Assembly: GCA_023245265.1 (NCBI GenBank)
Contig: JAHFKQ010000002.1
Location: 1 to 38,592, forward strand
DNA length: 38,592 nucleotides
Source: Candidatus Collierbacteria bacterium
Lineage (GTDB): Bacteria; Patescibacteriota; Microgenomatia; UBA1400; MFAQ01
Direction: 5' to 3'
Each line of letters starts with the position of its first letter. Positions within the stretch are counted from its first letter, which is position 1. Below the pieces are notes generated by a model. That model worked only from the letters and a program-made list of their open reading frames with translations, was not told where the DNA came from and made no database searches. Position numbers and translations under genes: made by a program. This document shows positions 14,657-24,216 of this stretch, in pieces.

Positions 14657-15415
14657 ATGAAACCGAAGCTTTCGATCGTTCTCAGTAACTATAACGAACA
14701 CGCTAATCTCGAAAGGGGAGTCTTGGAGCAAATGGCCACCTATCTTCGTCAAGCCAAATTTACCTGGGAAGTCATCATTAATGACGATGGTTCCACTGAT
14801 GGAGGGGACAAACTAATCGCCGACTTTGCCAAAAAACACCCCGGCTTTTCCTTGATTCATGGAAATCACGGAGGTAAAGCCGTCGGAATTTGGAATGCTA
14901 TTCAGGTGGCTTCCGGGGAAATCGTTTTGTATACGGATATGGATCAGTCCACTCCTTTGAATGAAATTGAAAAATTACTCCCTTGGTTTGATAAGGGCTT
15001 CGACGTGGTCTTCGGTTCCCGGGGTAAAATGCGCAAAAATTTCCCTTTTTCCCGTCAGCTTGCTTCTTGGGCTTTTCGTTCGATCCGTGGTTTTATGTTG
15101 CTTCATAATGTGGTTGATACTCAGTGCGGTTTCAAAGCCATGAAACTGGCGGTGGCTAAGAATATCTTTCCTTCTTTATCGGTTATCACCAAAAAGGCGA
15201 CCACTAAAGGTTGGACCGTTTCCGCTTTTGATGTCGAACTACTTTTCTTAGCCGAAAAGTTTGGTTATAAATTAAAGGAGGTCGATGTGACTTGGAAAGA
15301 TGAAGACACTTCTAGCAGTAAGCAAAGAGGCTTTATCTCGGAATCCATCGACATGCTTATGCAAATTATTCAAGTTAAGATTAACGACCTAACCAGCAAA
15401 TATGACCAAAAATAA
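14657..15415 (+). CDS. GT2 dolichyl-phosphate glucosyltransferase-like (ALG5-like)
   Basis: This 252-residue GT2 enzyme shows VLSNYNE (8-14), NDDGSTDGG (42-50), HGGKAVGIWNAI (71-82), the metal-binding TDMDQSTP (93-100) and a DTQCGFKAM segment. The GK in HGGKAVG and the D-x-D-x-S/A-T-P arrangement are typical of ALG5-like polyprenyl-phosphate glucose synthases. It probably makes a polyprenyl-phosphate sugar at the cytoplasmic face for the GT-C gene that overlaps its last 14 bases. A weak AGG lies about 10 bases upstream of the ATG, one of the few possible ribosome-binding sites in the window. Confidence 0.87.
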   Translation: MKPKLSIVLSNYNEHANLERGVLEQMATYLRQAKFTWEVIINDDGSTDGGDKLIADFAKKHPGFSLIHGNHGGKAVGIWNAIQVASGEIVLYTDMDQSTPLNEIEKLLPWFDKGFDVVFGSRGKMRKNFPFSRQLASWAFRSIRGFMLLHNVVDTQCGFKAMKLAVAKNIFPSLSVITKKATTKGWTVSAFDVELLFLAEKFGYKLKEVDVTWKDEDTSSSKQRGFISESIDMLMQIIQVKINDLTSKYDQK

Positions 15416-16904
15416 AGTTCTTTGGCTACTCGGTTTAGCTGTTACCACTCTGGCTTTGTTTTTCTTTTTTAGACTTTTCAGATTGAATACCGTTCCGGTT
15501 TTTGTCGACGAAGCCATTTATGTCCGTTGGTCTCAGGTCATGCGTACGGAACCAACACTCCGTTTTCTTCCGCTTCAGGACGGTAAACAACCACTTTTTA
15601 TGTGGGCCACCATTCCTTTTTTGAAATTCGTGTCGGATCCTTTAGTTGGAGCTAGACTGCTCTCTGTCTTGGCTGGGGTTGGGTCTCTCGTTGGTCTTGG
15701 GGTCTTGTCTTATCTTCTTTTTTCCGATATTTTTATTGCTCTCTTTAGTACTCTGATCTATGCCATTGTTCCCTTTACCATGTTTTTTGATCGCATGGCC
15801 TTGGCGGATAGTTTATTGGCCTCGTTTGGCCTCTGGTCATTGATTTTTGCCTATCAATTTGCCAAAACTCTGAAAGTTGAGTTTGCCATGTTTCTGGGTT
15901 TTGCCATTGGTGGGGGACTTTTGACCAAGTCACCGGCCATGATTTACTATCCTTGGGCTCTGTTGGCTTTGATATTTTTTGTGGACCACTCAAAGTTAAA
16001 CCGGTCTAACATCATCAAAATTTTCTGGGGTCTCTTTTTGGCTTTAGTGATCTCTCAAGGTATGTATGCCATTCTCCGCCTGGGTGTAGGCTTTCAAATG
16101 ATCGGGGCTCGAAATCAAGATTATGTTTATTCATTTAAAGAAGTTCTTGGTCATCCGTTTATGCCACTGCTGGAAAATCTAACCAAAACCGCCGACTGGC
16201 TTTTTTTACTTCTCTCACCCACGGTTTTAATTCTGGGTCTTCTGGGATTTCTTAATCCCAAAACCAGGCGTCAATATCTTTTTCTGATTCTGATTTCTTT
16301 GCTGCCTCTCTTATTTCAAGCCTTCATCGCCAAGGTTTATACCAGCCGCTACATTCTTTATGCCGTATTGCCTTTGATTCCTTTGGCGGGACTTGGTCTT
16401 CATTGGTTGTCGAGCCGCAAAGGGCGTTTAATTCAAGCCTCCATTGTTTTATTTCTCTCCGTCCCTCTCATTTTGAGCTTTGTTTATCTCTTAAACCCGG
16501 AGATAGCTCCCATGTCTTTCGACATGCGCAGTGGTTATTTCTCGGAGTGGACAGCCGGCACCGGACAAAAGGAGGTGGCCAATTATTTACTCACCGAAGA
16601 AGCCAAAGGCAAGAAGATAGTCGTCTTCACCGAAGGTACTTTTGGGACACTGCCGGATGGTTTACAAATCTATACCGAGGGGCACCCCAATATTACTATC
16701 GTGGGCTCGACACCAAATATTTTTGAAATTCCATCCGGTCTATTAAACACGGCCAAGACCAATGACCGTTTCTTCGTGCTCAATTCATCCCGGAATCATT
16801 TACCCGCGTCCGAAATGGCCAAGTTGGAGCTTATAAAATCCTATCCCAAATTTACTCGGCCCGATGGCTCGTTCGAGTCTCTGCTTTTCTTCCGCCTGAA
16901 ATAA
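15402..16904 (+). CDS. GT-C (GT39/PMT-like) membrane glycosyltransferase
   Basis: This 500-residue protein has about 11-12 helices and a soluble C-terminal region (about 380-500). The first outer loop has VDEAIYVRW (35-43), with D36-E37 as the DE motif, then LPLQDGKQPLFMW. That is the classic PMT/ArnT layout of an acidic pair followed by a K-x-P-L motif. It lacks the IGP/GPxxYY signature of the 12623-type proteins, so it belongs to a different GT39 branch. It overlaps the upstream GT2 gene by 14 bases and is the last gene of the unit starting at 11916. Confidence 0.87.
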   Translation: MTKNKVLWLLGLAVTTLALFFFFRLFRLNTVPVFVDEAIYVRWSQVMRTEPTLRFLPLQDGKQPLFMWATIPFLKFVSDPLVGARLLSVLAGVGSLVGLGVLSYLLFSDIFIALFSTLIYAIVPFTMFFDRMALADSLLASFGLWSLIFAYQFAKTLKVEFAMFLGFAIGGGLLTKSPAMIYYPWALLALIFFVDHSKLNRSNIIKIFWGLFLALVISQGMYAILRLGVGFQMIGARNQDYVYSFKEVLGHPFMPLLENLTKTADWLFLLLSPTVLILGLLGFLNPKTRRQYLFLILISLLPLLFQAFIAKVYTSRYILYAVLPLIPLAGLGLHWLSSRKGRLIQASIVLFLSVPLILSFVYLLNPEIAPMSFDMRSGYFSEWTAGTGQKEVANYLLTEEAKGKKIVVFTEGTFGTLPDGLQIYTEGHPNITIVGSTPNIFEIPSGLLNTAKTNDRFFVLNSSRNHLPASEMAKLELIKSYPKFTRPDGSFESLLFFRLK

Positions 16905-16919
16905 CCGGCTTTCCCTGTA

Positions 16920-16925
16920 TATAAT
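16920..16925 (+). promoter_or_regulatory. -10 box (TATAAT) of the flippase-containing operon
   Basis: TATAAT ends 8 bases before the ATG at 16934. CTGAAA at 16896-16901 is a weak (4/6) -35 at 18-base spacing. Confidence 0.68.
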
Positions 16926-16933
16926 TAACTTAC

Positions 16934-18637
16934 ATGCGTTATTTCTTTTCTACCATTTCTTCTCTCGCCCGCTTTTTCTGGCGATACCGGATTTTAGTGG
17001 TTTTGTTTATTCTCATTATTCCGGCTTTCCAAGATCTGCTTCACCCCGGCTTTTTCCCGATGCACGATGACCTTCAGGTCTTTCGTCTTTTTCAAGTCGA
17101 TAAATGTGTACATGATGGTCAGCTTCCCTGCCGCTGGGTCCCGGATGCTGGCTTCGGCTATGGCTATCCCTTGATGCAATTTTATCCTCCGATGCCTTAT
17201 TACCCCATGGAACTGTTGGTCCTTCTGGGACTTGGTTTTTTCTGGCCGGTCAAAATTATTTTTGCCTTGGCCTTTATTTTTTCGGCTTTCGGAATGTTTC
17301 TCCTGGCCAGAGAATTTTTTGGCAAATGGGGTGGTTTAATTGCCTCGGTAATTTATGTCTACTCTCCTTATCACTCGGTTGATATTTATGTCCGTGGAGC
17401 TCTCAACGAGGCCTGGGGTATGGTATGGTTCCCTTTTGTCTTGCTGTATCTCTATCGTTTGATCAAAGATGACAAAAAACTGCGCAATTTCATACTTCTC
17501 AGTGTCGCCATCGCTCTGCAGATCACTTCACATAATGTCATGACCATGGTTTTCGCCCCTTCGGCCATTCTCTGGGCTCTCTTTTGGCTTTGGCGTACTC
17601 GGAAAATTCAACCTTTAAAAGCCTTAATTCTCTCCGGTATTTTTGGTGTCGGGTTGGCGGCTTTTTTCTTTGTCCCGGTAGTTTTGGAACAAAAGTTTGT
17701 TCATGTGGATTCGATGATGGTTGGCTATTTCAATTATTTAGCTCACTTTGCCGATATTAAACAACTTTTCCTTTCCCGATTCTGGGGGTATGGAGGTTCT
17801 ACCTGGGGTCCGGAAGATGGCATGTCTTTTGCCATCGGTCATATCCAATGGCTGGCCGCCTTTCTCGCCGCGCTGGTCGCTTTCTTCCGGTTGAAAAAAG
17901 CACGAACGACTTCACTGATGATCATCATGGTAGTTTTTCTGGGTTTAGTTTATGCTTTTCTCTCACATGGTCGGTCCGTCGAAATCTGGAAAGTCATCCC
18001 TCTTCTTCAATACGCCCAGTTCCCGTGGCGGTTAGTGGCCCTGATCGTTTTTTACTTTTCCTTCGCTTCAGGTTATCTCGCCACTCTAACCTTACCAAAA
18101 TTTTCCAGGCCCATTTTATTTACCCTTCTGATTTTGGGCACCATTCTGTGGAATATCGAGTTTTTCCATGTCGAGAGACACACCCGTATTACTTTGGGTG
18201 AAAAACTTTCCGGCCTCGCTTGGGAGAATCAAGTCACTGGCGGCATTTTCGATTACTTACCTCGTTCCGCTCCCAAACCCCCCGGAGCCCCCGCCTTTAC
18301 GATCCCCATTTTTGTCGAAGGTTTAGGGGGAGTTGAGAGTTTCCGGTCGGGTACCAATTGGATGAACTTTGCCGTTTTAGTTTCTTCACCTTCTGCTAAA
18401 GTGATGCTCCCTCTTTATACTTATCCCGGTCTGGTTACCAAAGTCGATGGTCAAAAAGTTCTTACCGAGATCGATCCTGATTTGGGTCGAGTAGTGGTGA
18501 CTGTCGGCCAAGGTTTCCACCATCTGGATATCAAGATCGGTTATACCACCGTCCGCTTACTGTCCGATTTAGTGACCCTTTTGTCTCTTGTCATATTAGC
18601 AATGCTCATCTCTCATGATCGAAAACACCCCGCCTGA
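16934..18637 (+). CDS. Polytopic membrane protein, PTPS-related/YfhO-like GT-C fold
   Basis: This 567-residue protein has about 12 helices. It resembles the membrane family misleadingly called 6-pyruvoyl-tetrahydropterin synthase-related: GFFPMHDDLQVFRLFQ (39-54), YPPMPYYPMELL, IYVYSPYHSVDIYVRGALNEAWG and a C-terminal beta-rich outer domain (about 430-545). The HDD (44-46) in the first outer loop could serve as the GT-C acidic motif. Family function is not established; involvement in surface glycan assembly is inferred from the neighbours. It overlaps the flippase gene by 23 bases. It is not a pterin enzyme. Confidence 0.75.
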   Translation: MRYFFSTISSLARFFWRYRILVVLFILIIPAFQDLLHPGFFPMHDDLQVFRLFQVDKCVHDGQLPCRWVPDAGFGYGYPLMQFYPPMPYYPMELLVLLGLGFFWPVKIIFALAFIFSAFGMFLLAREFFGKWGGLIASVIYVYSPYHSVDIYVRGALNEAWGMVWFPFVLLYLYRLIKDDKKLRNFILLSVAIALQITSHNVMTMVFAPSAILWALFWLWRTRKIQPLKALILSGIFGVGLAAFFFVPVVLEQKFVHVDSMMVGYFNYLAHFADIKQLFLSRFWGYGGSTWGPEDGMSFAIGHIQWLAAFLAALVAFFRLKKARTTSLMIIMVVFLGLVYAFLSHGRSVEIWKVIPLLQYAQFPWRLVALIVFYFSFASGYLATLTLPKFSRPILFTLLILGTILWNIEFFHVERHTRITLGEKLSGLAWENQVTGGIFDYLPRSAPKPPGAPAFTIPIFVEGLGGVESFRSGTNWMNFAVLVSSPSAKVMLPLYTYPGLVTKVDGQKVLTEIDPDLGRVVVTVGQGFHHLDIKIGYTTVRLLSDLVTLLSLVILAMLISHDRKHPA

Positions 18638-20093
18638 CGCCCCTTCGGTGCTAGAGTTTCAAGAAGTCAAACGCCGTTCAATTTCCGGTGTTCTGGCCCT
18701 CATTTCGCGAACTTTCATTATTCAGATAATTTCTTTTGTTGCTACTCTGGCCCTCACCATTTTTCTGGATCCGAATACCTATGGTATCTTCTATTTGGTC
18801 TCCTCGGTCGTCAATTTCTTGGGCTATTTTTCCGACATTGGTCTCGCGGCCGCTCTGATCCAAAAGAAAGAGGGGATTACCAAAGAAGATCTGGCCACCA
18901 CTTTTACGATTCAACAAATTTTGGTCGTCTCTCTTCTCATTATTCTTTTTATTCTTTCTCCCTTTATCCGGACTCAATATGGGATCGATCAAGCTGGCAT
19001 GTATCTTCTTTATGCCATGGGAGTTTCCCTTTTTCTTAGTTCTCTCAAAACTATTCCCTCCATCATGCTGGAAAGGGAGATTAAATTTAACAAACTTATT
19101 TTGCCTCAGGTTTTGGAAACCCTCACCTTCAATGCTTTAGCAGTTTTCTTGGCGTGGCAAGGCTTTGGGGTGACCGCCTTTACTTTTGCTGTTTTGGGTC
19201 GGGGGGTAGTCGGTCTTATTGCGATGTATCTGGTTTATCCTTGGCGGCCCTCCCTCGGTATTAATCGGGCCTCTCTTAAACATCTTTTGCGTTTTGGTCT
19301 GCCCTACCAAGCGAATACTTTTTTAGCTGTTTTAAAAGATGATGGTATGACTATAATTCTCACTAAGTTTATTGGTACTCAGGGCCTCGGCTATATCGGT
19401 TGGGCTTCTCGTTGGGCGGGTTTACCTTTGCGGATTGTGATGGACAATCTCACCAAAGTTTCCTTCCCGACTTTCGCTCGTCTTCAACATGACAAGGAGA
19501 AGCTCGCTCACGCTGTCGAAATTAGTCTGAAATATATGTGTTTATTGGCCTTTCCCATCTTAGCCGGGATGGGCTTTGTGGCTTTACCGATGACTCACCT
19601 GATCCCTCGCTACGCCAAGTGGCTCCCGGCGATTATTCCCCTCTATCTCTATCTCTATAACTCCGCCTGGGCCAGTATCAGTACCAGTCTCACCAATTTA
19701 CTAAATGCCACCGGTCATATCAAGTCCACCTTCAAGCTCATGCTGATGTGGACCGGACTTACCTGGTTGACGATGCCTTTCTTGGCGATCAAATTGGGCT
19801 ATATGGGAGTGGCTTATGCCACCGGCCTTATAGCCACTTCCTCGATCGTGACGATCTTTATGGCCAAGTCCCATGTCAATTTTAATATCTTTACCATCAT
19901 CCGGACTCCTCTTAGTGCTACCTTCCTGATGTCTGTCTTTTTATTCTTTACCTCTCGGTTTATCACTTCGTTCCCCTTGCTGGCCGTCATCATTCTGTCA
20001 TCAATCGCTTTTTATACTCTGGCCATTTTCCTTTTGGAGGGCAAATCGTTTTTTACGGAGACACTTAATTACTTTAAGATAAAACATGCTTAG
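18615..20093 (+). CDS. Oligosaccharide flippase (MOP superfamily, Wzx-like)
   Basis: The 492-residue protein has a short charged cytoplasmic N-terminus and about 12-14 helices. The start of the transport domain (SGVLALISRTFIIQIISFV, then LDPNTYGIFYLVSSVVNFLGYFSDIGLAAALIQ) matches the polysaccharide biosynthesis/Wzx family. Such proteins flip polyprenyl-pyrophosphate-linked oligosaccharides from the inner to the outer leaflet. It is the only flippase in the window, flanked by glycosyltransferases, with overlaps of 23 bases upstream and 8 bases downstream, so it probably serves the glycan built by this island. Confidence 0.9.
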   Translation: MIENTPPDAPSVLEFQEVKRRSISGVLALISRTFIIQIISFVATLALTIFLDPNTYGIFYLVSSVVNFLGYFSDIGLAAALIQKKEGITKEDLATTFTIQQILVVSLLIILFILSPFIRTQYGIDQAGMYLLYAMGVSLFLSSLKTIPSIMLEREIKFNKLILPQVLETLTFNALAVFLAWQGFGVTAFTFAVLGRGVVGLIAMYLVYPWRPSLGINRASLKHLLRFGLPYQANTFLAVLKDDGMTIILTKFIGTQGLGYIGWASRWAGLPLRIVMDNLTKVSFPTFARLQHDKEKLAHAVEISLKYMCLLAFPILAGMGFVALPMTHLIPRYAKWLPAIIPLYLYLYNSAWASISTSLTNLLNATGHIKSTFKLMLMWTGLTWLTMPFLAIKLGYMGVAYATGLIATSSIVTIFMAKSHVNFNIFTIIRTPLSATFLMSVFLFFTSRFITSFPLLAVIILSSIAFYTLAIFLLEGKSFFTETLNYFKIKHA

Positions 20094-23000
20094 AAAAATA
20101 TTTATTCTTCTTTCCCTGGTCTTTCTGAGCCTCGCTCGTCCGGTACAGGCTTTCAAAGCCGAAACCTTTGTCTCGTTTGCGAACCCTGTCCGAGGTCCGG
20201 AAAATTGGCAGGCCGGCAAACAAGATCCTTTGGCGCTTCCCAAGTTTCAGTACGCCGAGTCCACCGCCTCTGCATATCCCATTACCTGGCTCCTCCGCTA
20301 CGATGCCGTCCGAGACGCTACCATTTCCGCCTTCTTTAATCATCTCTCCGAGATAGATCAAAATCAGACTCTCGGTGCTTTCCTGGAAATTACTCCCCAT
20401 CTAGCCGCCGACGCCGATGTTACCTATCCGGCCGGAATTTCTGTTTTCAACGCTAACCGAATTTTTCTCTCCGGATACTCTGTCATGGATCGAGAAAAAC
20501 TCATCGATACTTACATGGAGTCCTTCTTTGTTCGTTTTGGCATTTATCCCAAGTCGGTTTCCGCTTGGCACTTGGATAGTTCTTCTCTGCAGTACCTACA
20601 GACCAAGTATTCGGTCCTGATCGCCATGAACTGTGACGATCAATACAGTACGGATCATTATCGTCTTTGGGGCGGGTACCTTGGGAGTCCTTACTTCCCG
20701 GACAAAAATAATTCTCTGGTACCGGCGAGTAGTTTGCAGAATCGTGTCAATCTCGCCATGGTCCGCTGGGCCCAGCGAGACCTCTTTAACTTTTATGGCG
20801 CCGGTTCTTCCTCGCTCTCATCGATTCAAGTCAACGATTACTTGGCCCAAGGACAGACGACTAAGTACTTTGAAAAATTATTGGCTACCTATGGTCAAAA
20901 ATCGTTCAATGAATTTACTTATCTCAATATTGGTCTGGAAAATGATTACGATCTCAAAACATATAAGACCGAAATAAAAAATGTTTTTCAAGTACTAAAA
21001 AAAGAGCAGGGTCAATACAACTTACATTTCATCTCCCTCGGCGGTTTTGGCGATTGGTTTAAAGCTCGTTATCCGGAAAGTACTCCTGCTTATTATTACG
21101 AATCGGCCGATCCCAAGGGTCTTTCCACCGGCAAAGTCTTTTGGTACCAAAGTCCTTTTTACCGTCTTGGCCTAAGATCTGAAAATGGCGTTACCAAGAT
21201 TATTGATTTCCGGGTTTACAATCGGGAAATTTATGAAGACTACCTCGTTACCCCCAATCAAAGTCTGGATCTTTTCCAGGAAATTCCAGCCGTTGTCGAC
21301 TCCATCAAGAGTCCCGGGTCGGAACTGATTTTAGACTTCGATATGGCCCGGGCCATTACTGTCCACTCCAAACAATGGGACAACTGGCAGATCGGCTTTC
21401 AGCTGGGTGAAAAATCATTTACTCTGTATCCGGACCATATTTCTTTTAGCGGTTTTGTTTCCCCGACACTTGCATCTAAGGATCTAACCATCGTGACCAA
21501 GAAGTCCGGCACTACTTGGTATCTAAATCCCTACACTCCTTTTAAAAATACCACTTCGTTTACTTGGCTCTTCTGGCTTATCCTCCTGCTAGTTATCGGC
21601 AAAATCATTGGAAAAATAAAAAAAACCGGTCAACCAAAATTACCTCTTTATCTTGCCCTGGGCTTAACGGTCGCTCTCCTAGCCGGTCTGACGGTTTTTC
21701 GTAATGGTTTACTTTATCCGTTTGGTATGGGTTTCTGGGGTCCGAATGGTCACGACGCTATTTTCCATCTTTCTCTCATCGAGAACTTTGCCCAAAGTCC
21801 TTTCAGTTTTTCTCATCCCCAAATTGCCGGAGAGAGAATCTCCAATTACCATTTTCTTTTCGATTTTCTTTCCGGTCTCACGGTCAAACTTTTTGGTATC
21901 TCGTCACTGGACTTTTATTTCCGTCTTTTTCCAATTCTCGCCGGCATCGCGATAGTCTTCTTGCTTGATAAATTACTCCACCTCTGGCATTACTCGCGTC
22001 AAGAGAGGCTCCTCTCCTTAGTCTTGGTCTTTTTGGCCGGGTCTTTCGGCTTTATCCCGAAGCTTCTGACGGGGCAAGACTTCTTCACCGGTGAATCGGC
22101 CTTCTGGTCCAATCAATCCGTCTCCATATTTCTCAATCCTCCTTATGCTCTTTCTCTCATTGTCCTTCTCTCTTTCTTGCTTGTGCTGGCGAAGAAGGAG
22201 GAGTCTGTATCAACTTTTCCAATCTTTGGACTTTCCCTTCTCGGTGGTTTCCTGGCCCAAACCAAGATTTACGCTTTTATCCTACTTCTGGGGGCTTTAC
22301 TTTTTTCCAAAAAATACAAGTTATTTTTTGGAGTTCTCTTGGTCGGCATTCTCATTTCCTTGCCCTTCACCACCCTTGGTGGTGCCTCTCCTTTCGTCTT
22401 TTCTCCCCTTTGGTTCCCCCGCAGTCTCTTTGCTTCGTTTGACCGTTTTTACTGGCCCCGGTTAGTTTCCGCTTGGCAGACCTACGAGGCTTCAGGCAAC
22501 TTTATCAAACTCAGTCTGATTAATCTTTTTGCCTTAGGGATTTTTTTACTGGGCAATCTGGGTTTCCGGTTTTTGGGACTAATTCAATTGGCCAAGTCCA
22601 AAGCTAATGGTCTTTCGGAAACTCTGGTTCGTTGGCTGGTTATTTTTGGGCTTCTTATTCCTTTAGTCTTCGTTCAAAATATCAATCCTTGGAACACAAT
22701 TCAGTTCTCGTACTACGCCTTATTTTTCCTGGGTATTTTTACCGCCAAAGCCTTAGTCAAGATCAACCCATTTCTTTTTCTACCCATTCTTCTTCTTACT
22801 CTTCTGACTTCAGTGGGTACGCTAAAAGATTATCTGGGTTCTTTCTCCGCCTCTCGTGTTAGTTACACCGAGCTGAGTGCTCTGGATAAGCTTCGCGACC
22901 AACCATCAGGTATTGTTCTCTCGGCCGTTTTTAATCCTCGTCTCGCTGGCACAGTTTACGCCCCCAAACCCTTATATGCCTATGTTTCCACCGCTTATAT

Positions 23001-23262
23001 CTCGGCTCTTTCCGCCAAACCGGAGTTTCTCTCCGATATGATCAATCTCGACATCACCGGTTTCGACTACCGGTCCCGCAGTCGCGATACCCAAAGATTT
23101 TTTAATACCGAAGATAAAGCTTGGGCCATCGAGTTCCTGACTAAAAATAAGATTAGTTTCGTTTATGAAACTCCACTCCAAAGAATAAAGTTATCTCCAT
23201 CTGATCTAAAGCTGACCAAAATCTTTGACTCGGGTGAAATAAACATCTATAAATTTAACTAG
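20086..23262 (+). CDS. Large fusion: extracytoplasmic barrel-like domain plus GT-C-like membrane domain
   Basis: The 1058-residue protein begins with a signal peptide (about 1-22, ending PVQAF). It continues as an extracytoplasmic region of about 470 residues and enters the membrane at about 492 for 12 or so helices, ending with a soluble tail (about 930-1058). The outer region (about 65-330) has alternating strands and helices with motifs such as GAFLEITPH (97-105), YPKSVSAWHLDSSSLQYL (154-171) and AMNCDDQYSTDH (180-191). This is reminiscent of polysaccharide deacetylase or glycoside hydrolase barrels, but I cannot confirm a catalytic set. In the membrane part, GPNGHDAIFH (552-561) and NYHFLFDFL are candidate GT-C active-site loops. 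It may both extend and trim a surface glycan; this is inference. Confidence 0.72.
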   Translation: MLRKIFILLSLVFLSLARPVQAFKAETFVSFANPVRGPENWQAGKQDPLALPKFQYAESTASAYPITWLLRYDAVRDATISAFFNHLSEIDQNQTLGAFLEITPHLAADADVTYPAGISVFNANRIFLSGYSVMDREKLIDTYMESFFVRFGIYPKSVSAWHLDSSSLQYLQTKYSVLIAMNCDDQYSTDHYRLWGGYLGSPYFPDKNNSLVPASSLQNRVNLAMVRWAQRDLFNFYGAGSSSLSSIQVNDYLAQGQTTKYFEKLLATYGQKSFNEFTYLNIGLENDYDLKTYKTEIKNVFQVLKKEQGQYNLHFISLGGFGDWFKARYPESTPAYYYESADPKGLSTGKVFWYQSPFYRLGLRSENGVTKIIDFRVYNREIYEDYLVTPNQSLDLFQEIPAVVDSIKSPGSELILDFDMARAITVHSKQWDNWQIGFQLGEKSFTLYPDHISFSGFVSPTLASKDLTIVTKKSGTTWYLNPYTPFKNTTSFTWLFWLILLLVIGKIIGKIKKTGQPKLPLYLALGLTVALLAGLTVFRNGLLYPFGMGFWGPNGHDAIFHLSLIENFAQSPFSFSHPQIAGERISNYHFLFDFLSGLTVKLFGISSLDFYFRLFPILAGIAIVFLLDKLLHLWHYSRQERLLSLVLVFLAGSFGFIPKLLTGQDFFTGESAFWSNQSVSIFLNPPYALSLIVLLSFLLVLAKKEESVSTFPIFGLSLLGGFLAQTKIYAFILLLGALLFSKKYKLFFGVLLVGILISLPFTTLGGASPFVFSPLWFPRSLFASFDRFYWPRLVSAWQTYEASGNFIKLSLINLFALGIFLLGNLGFRFLGLIQLAKSKANGLSETLVRWLVIFGLLIPLVFVQNINPWNTIQFSYYALFFLGIFTAKALVKINPFLFLPILLLTLLTSVGTLKDYLGSFSASRVSYTELSALDKLRDQPSGIVLSAVFNPRLAGTVYAPKPLYAYVSTAYISALSAKPEFLSDMINLDITGFDYRSRSRDTQRFFNTEDKAWAIEFLTKNKISFVYETPLQRIKLSPSDLKLTKIFDSGEINIYKFN

Positions 23263-23264
23263 TT

Positions 23265-24182
23265 ATGCCAAAAATAAAAATTTCGGCCGTCATCAATACC
23301 AGGAACGAAGCGGAAAATATATTTGCCTGTTTAAAAACTCTTAAGTTTTGCGATGAAATCGTGGTGGTAGATATGGAGTCCGAGGACAAGACCAAGGAAA
23401 TTGCCGCCGAGTTTACCGACCGAATTTATGATCACACGATGGTGGGCTATGTCGAACCGGCCCGAAACTTCGCTATCAATAAGGCTTTGGGGGACTGGAT
23501 CTTTATCATCGATGCCGATGAGCGAGTCCCAAAAACTCTGGCCGCCAGGCTCATTGAGATTGCCGATGAAAATACGGTGGACTTCGTCCGGATTCCCCGG
23601 AAAAACCTCGTCTTTGGTCAGTGGCTCCAGCATTCCCGCTGGTGGCCCGATCACAACATTCGTTTTTTCAAAAAAGGTTCGGTTGAATGGCATGATGAAA
23701 TCCACTCGGTACCGGTGACCTACGGGACAGGTTTGACCCTACCGGACGAACCAGCCCTGGCTCTTGAGCATCTCCATTACCGGACTATTGACGAATATTT
23801 TACCCGCGCCCTTCGTTATTCCTCTCAACAAGCCAAGGAATTGATTGACTCCGGTTACAAATTTGAGCCGGCCGATTTAATCTCCAAGCCACTCGGGGAG
23901 TTCCTCTCCCGTTTTTTTGCCGGTGAGGGCTATAAGGATGGTTTGCATGGTTTGGTGATGGCCTTTCTCCAGTTTTTTTCCATACTTCTCGTTTATCTTA
24001 AAGTCTGGCAGGCAGAAGAAAATCCTCCGGTCAAGGAGAGAGTTTTTACACCGGTCTGGCAGACCGTTTTTCGGGCCAAATTTCGGGAAATCCATTACTG
24101 GTTTTTGACGACTCTGATCCAGGAATCGCGGTCCGGAGTCCGGGTATTTTTCTTGAAGCTCCGTCGCCGTCTCCTCAAATAG
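23265..24182 (+). CDS. GT2 glycosyltransferase, WaaE/KdtX-like
   Basis: This 305-residue enzyme shows INTRNEAENI (10-19), VVDMESEDKT (34-43), the metal-binding IDADERVP (82-89) and a later WWPDHNIRFFKKGSVEWHDEIH region. The DADE motif and the W-x-D/G-x-x-H-E element are typical of the WaaE/KdtX branch of GT2, many of which act on lipopolysaccharide core or similar glycolipids. Hydrophobic helices around residues 225-245 suggest membrane association. It starts 2 bases after the previous stop with no ribosome-binding site. The actual sugar is unknown. Confidence 0.86.
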   Translation: MPKIKISAVINTRNEAENIFACLKTLKFCDEIVVVDMESEDKTKEIAAEFTDRIYDHTMVGYVEPARNFAINKALGDWIFIIDADERVPKTLAARLIEIADENTVDFVRIPRKNLVFGQWLQHSRWWPDHNIRFFKKGSVEWHDEIHSVPVTYGTGLTLPDEPALALEHLHYRTIDEYFTRALRYSSQQAKELIDSGYKFEPADLISKPLGEFLSRFFAGEGYKDGLHGLVMAFLQFFSILLVYLKVWQAEENPPVKERVFTPVWQTVFRAKFREIHYWFLTTLIQESRSGVRVFFLKLRRRLLK

Positions 24183-24202
24183 GCGGGAGAACCTAAACCA
24201 TA

Positions 24203-24208
24203 TATAAT
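24203..24208 (+). promoter_or_regulatory. -10 box (TATAAT) of the unit starting at 24217
   Basis: TATAAT ends 8 bases before the ATG at 24217, in a 34-base intergenic gap. No convincing -35 is visible. Confidence 0.68.
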
Positions 24209-24216
24209 GTAGGTAC

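Noticed and set aside
22091..22465. 124-residue open frame inside the 1058-residue fusion gene
   Set aside because: Ser/Phe/Leu-rich out-of-frame translation of a T-rich membrane segment; no promoter or start context.
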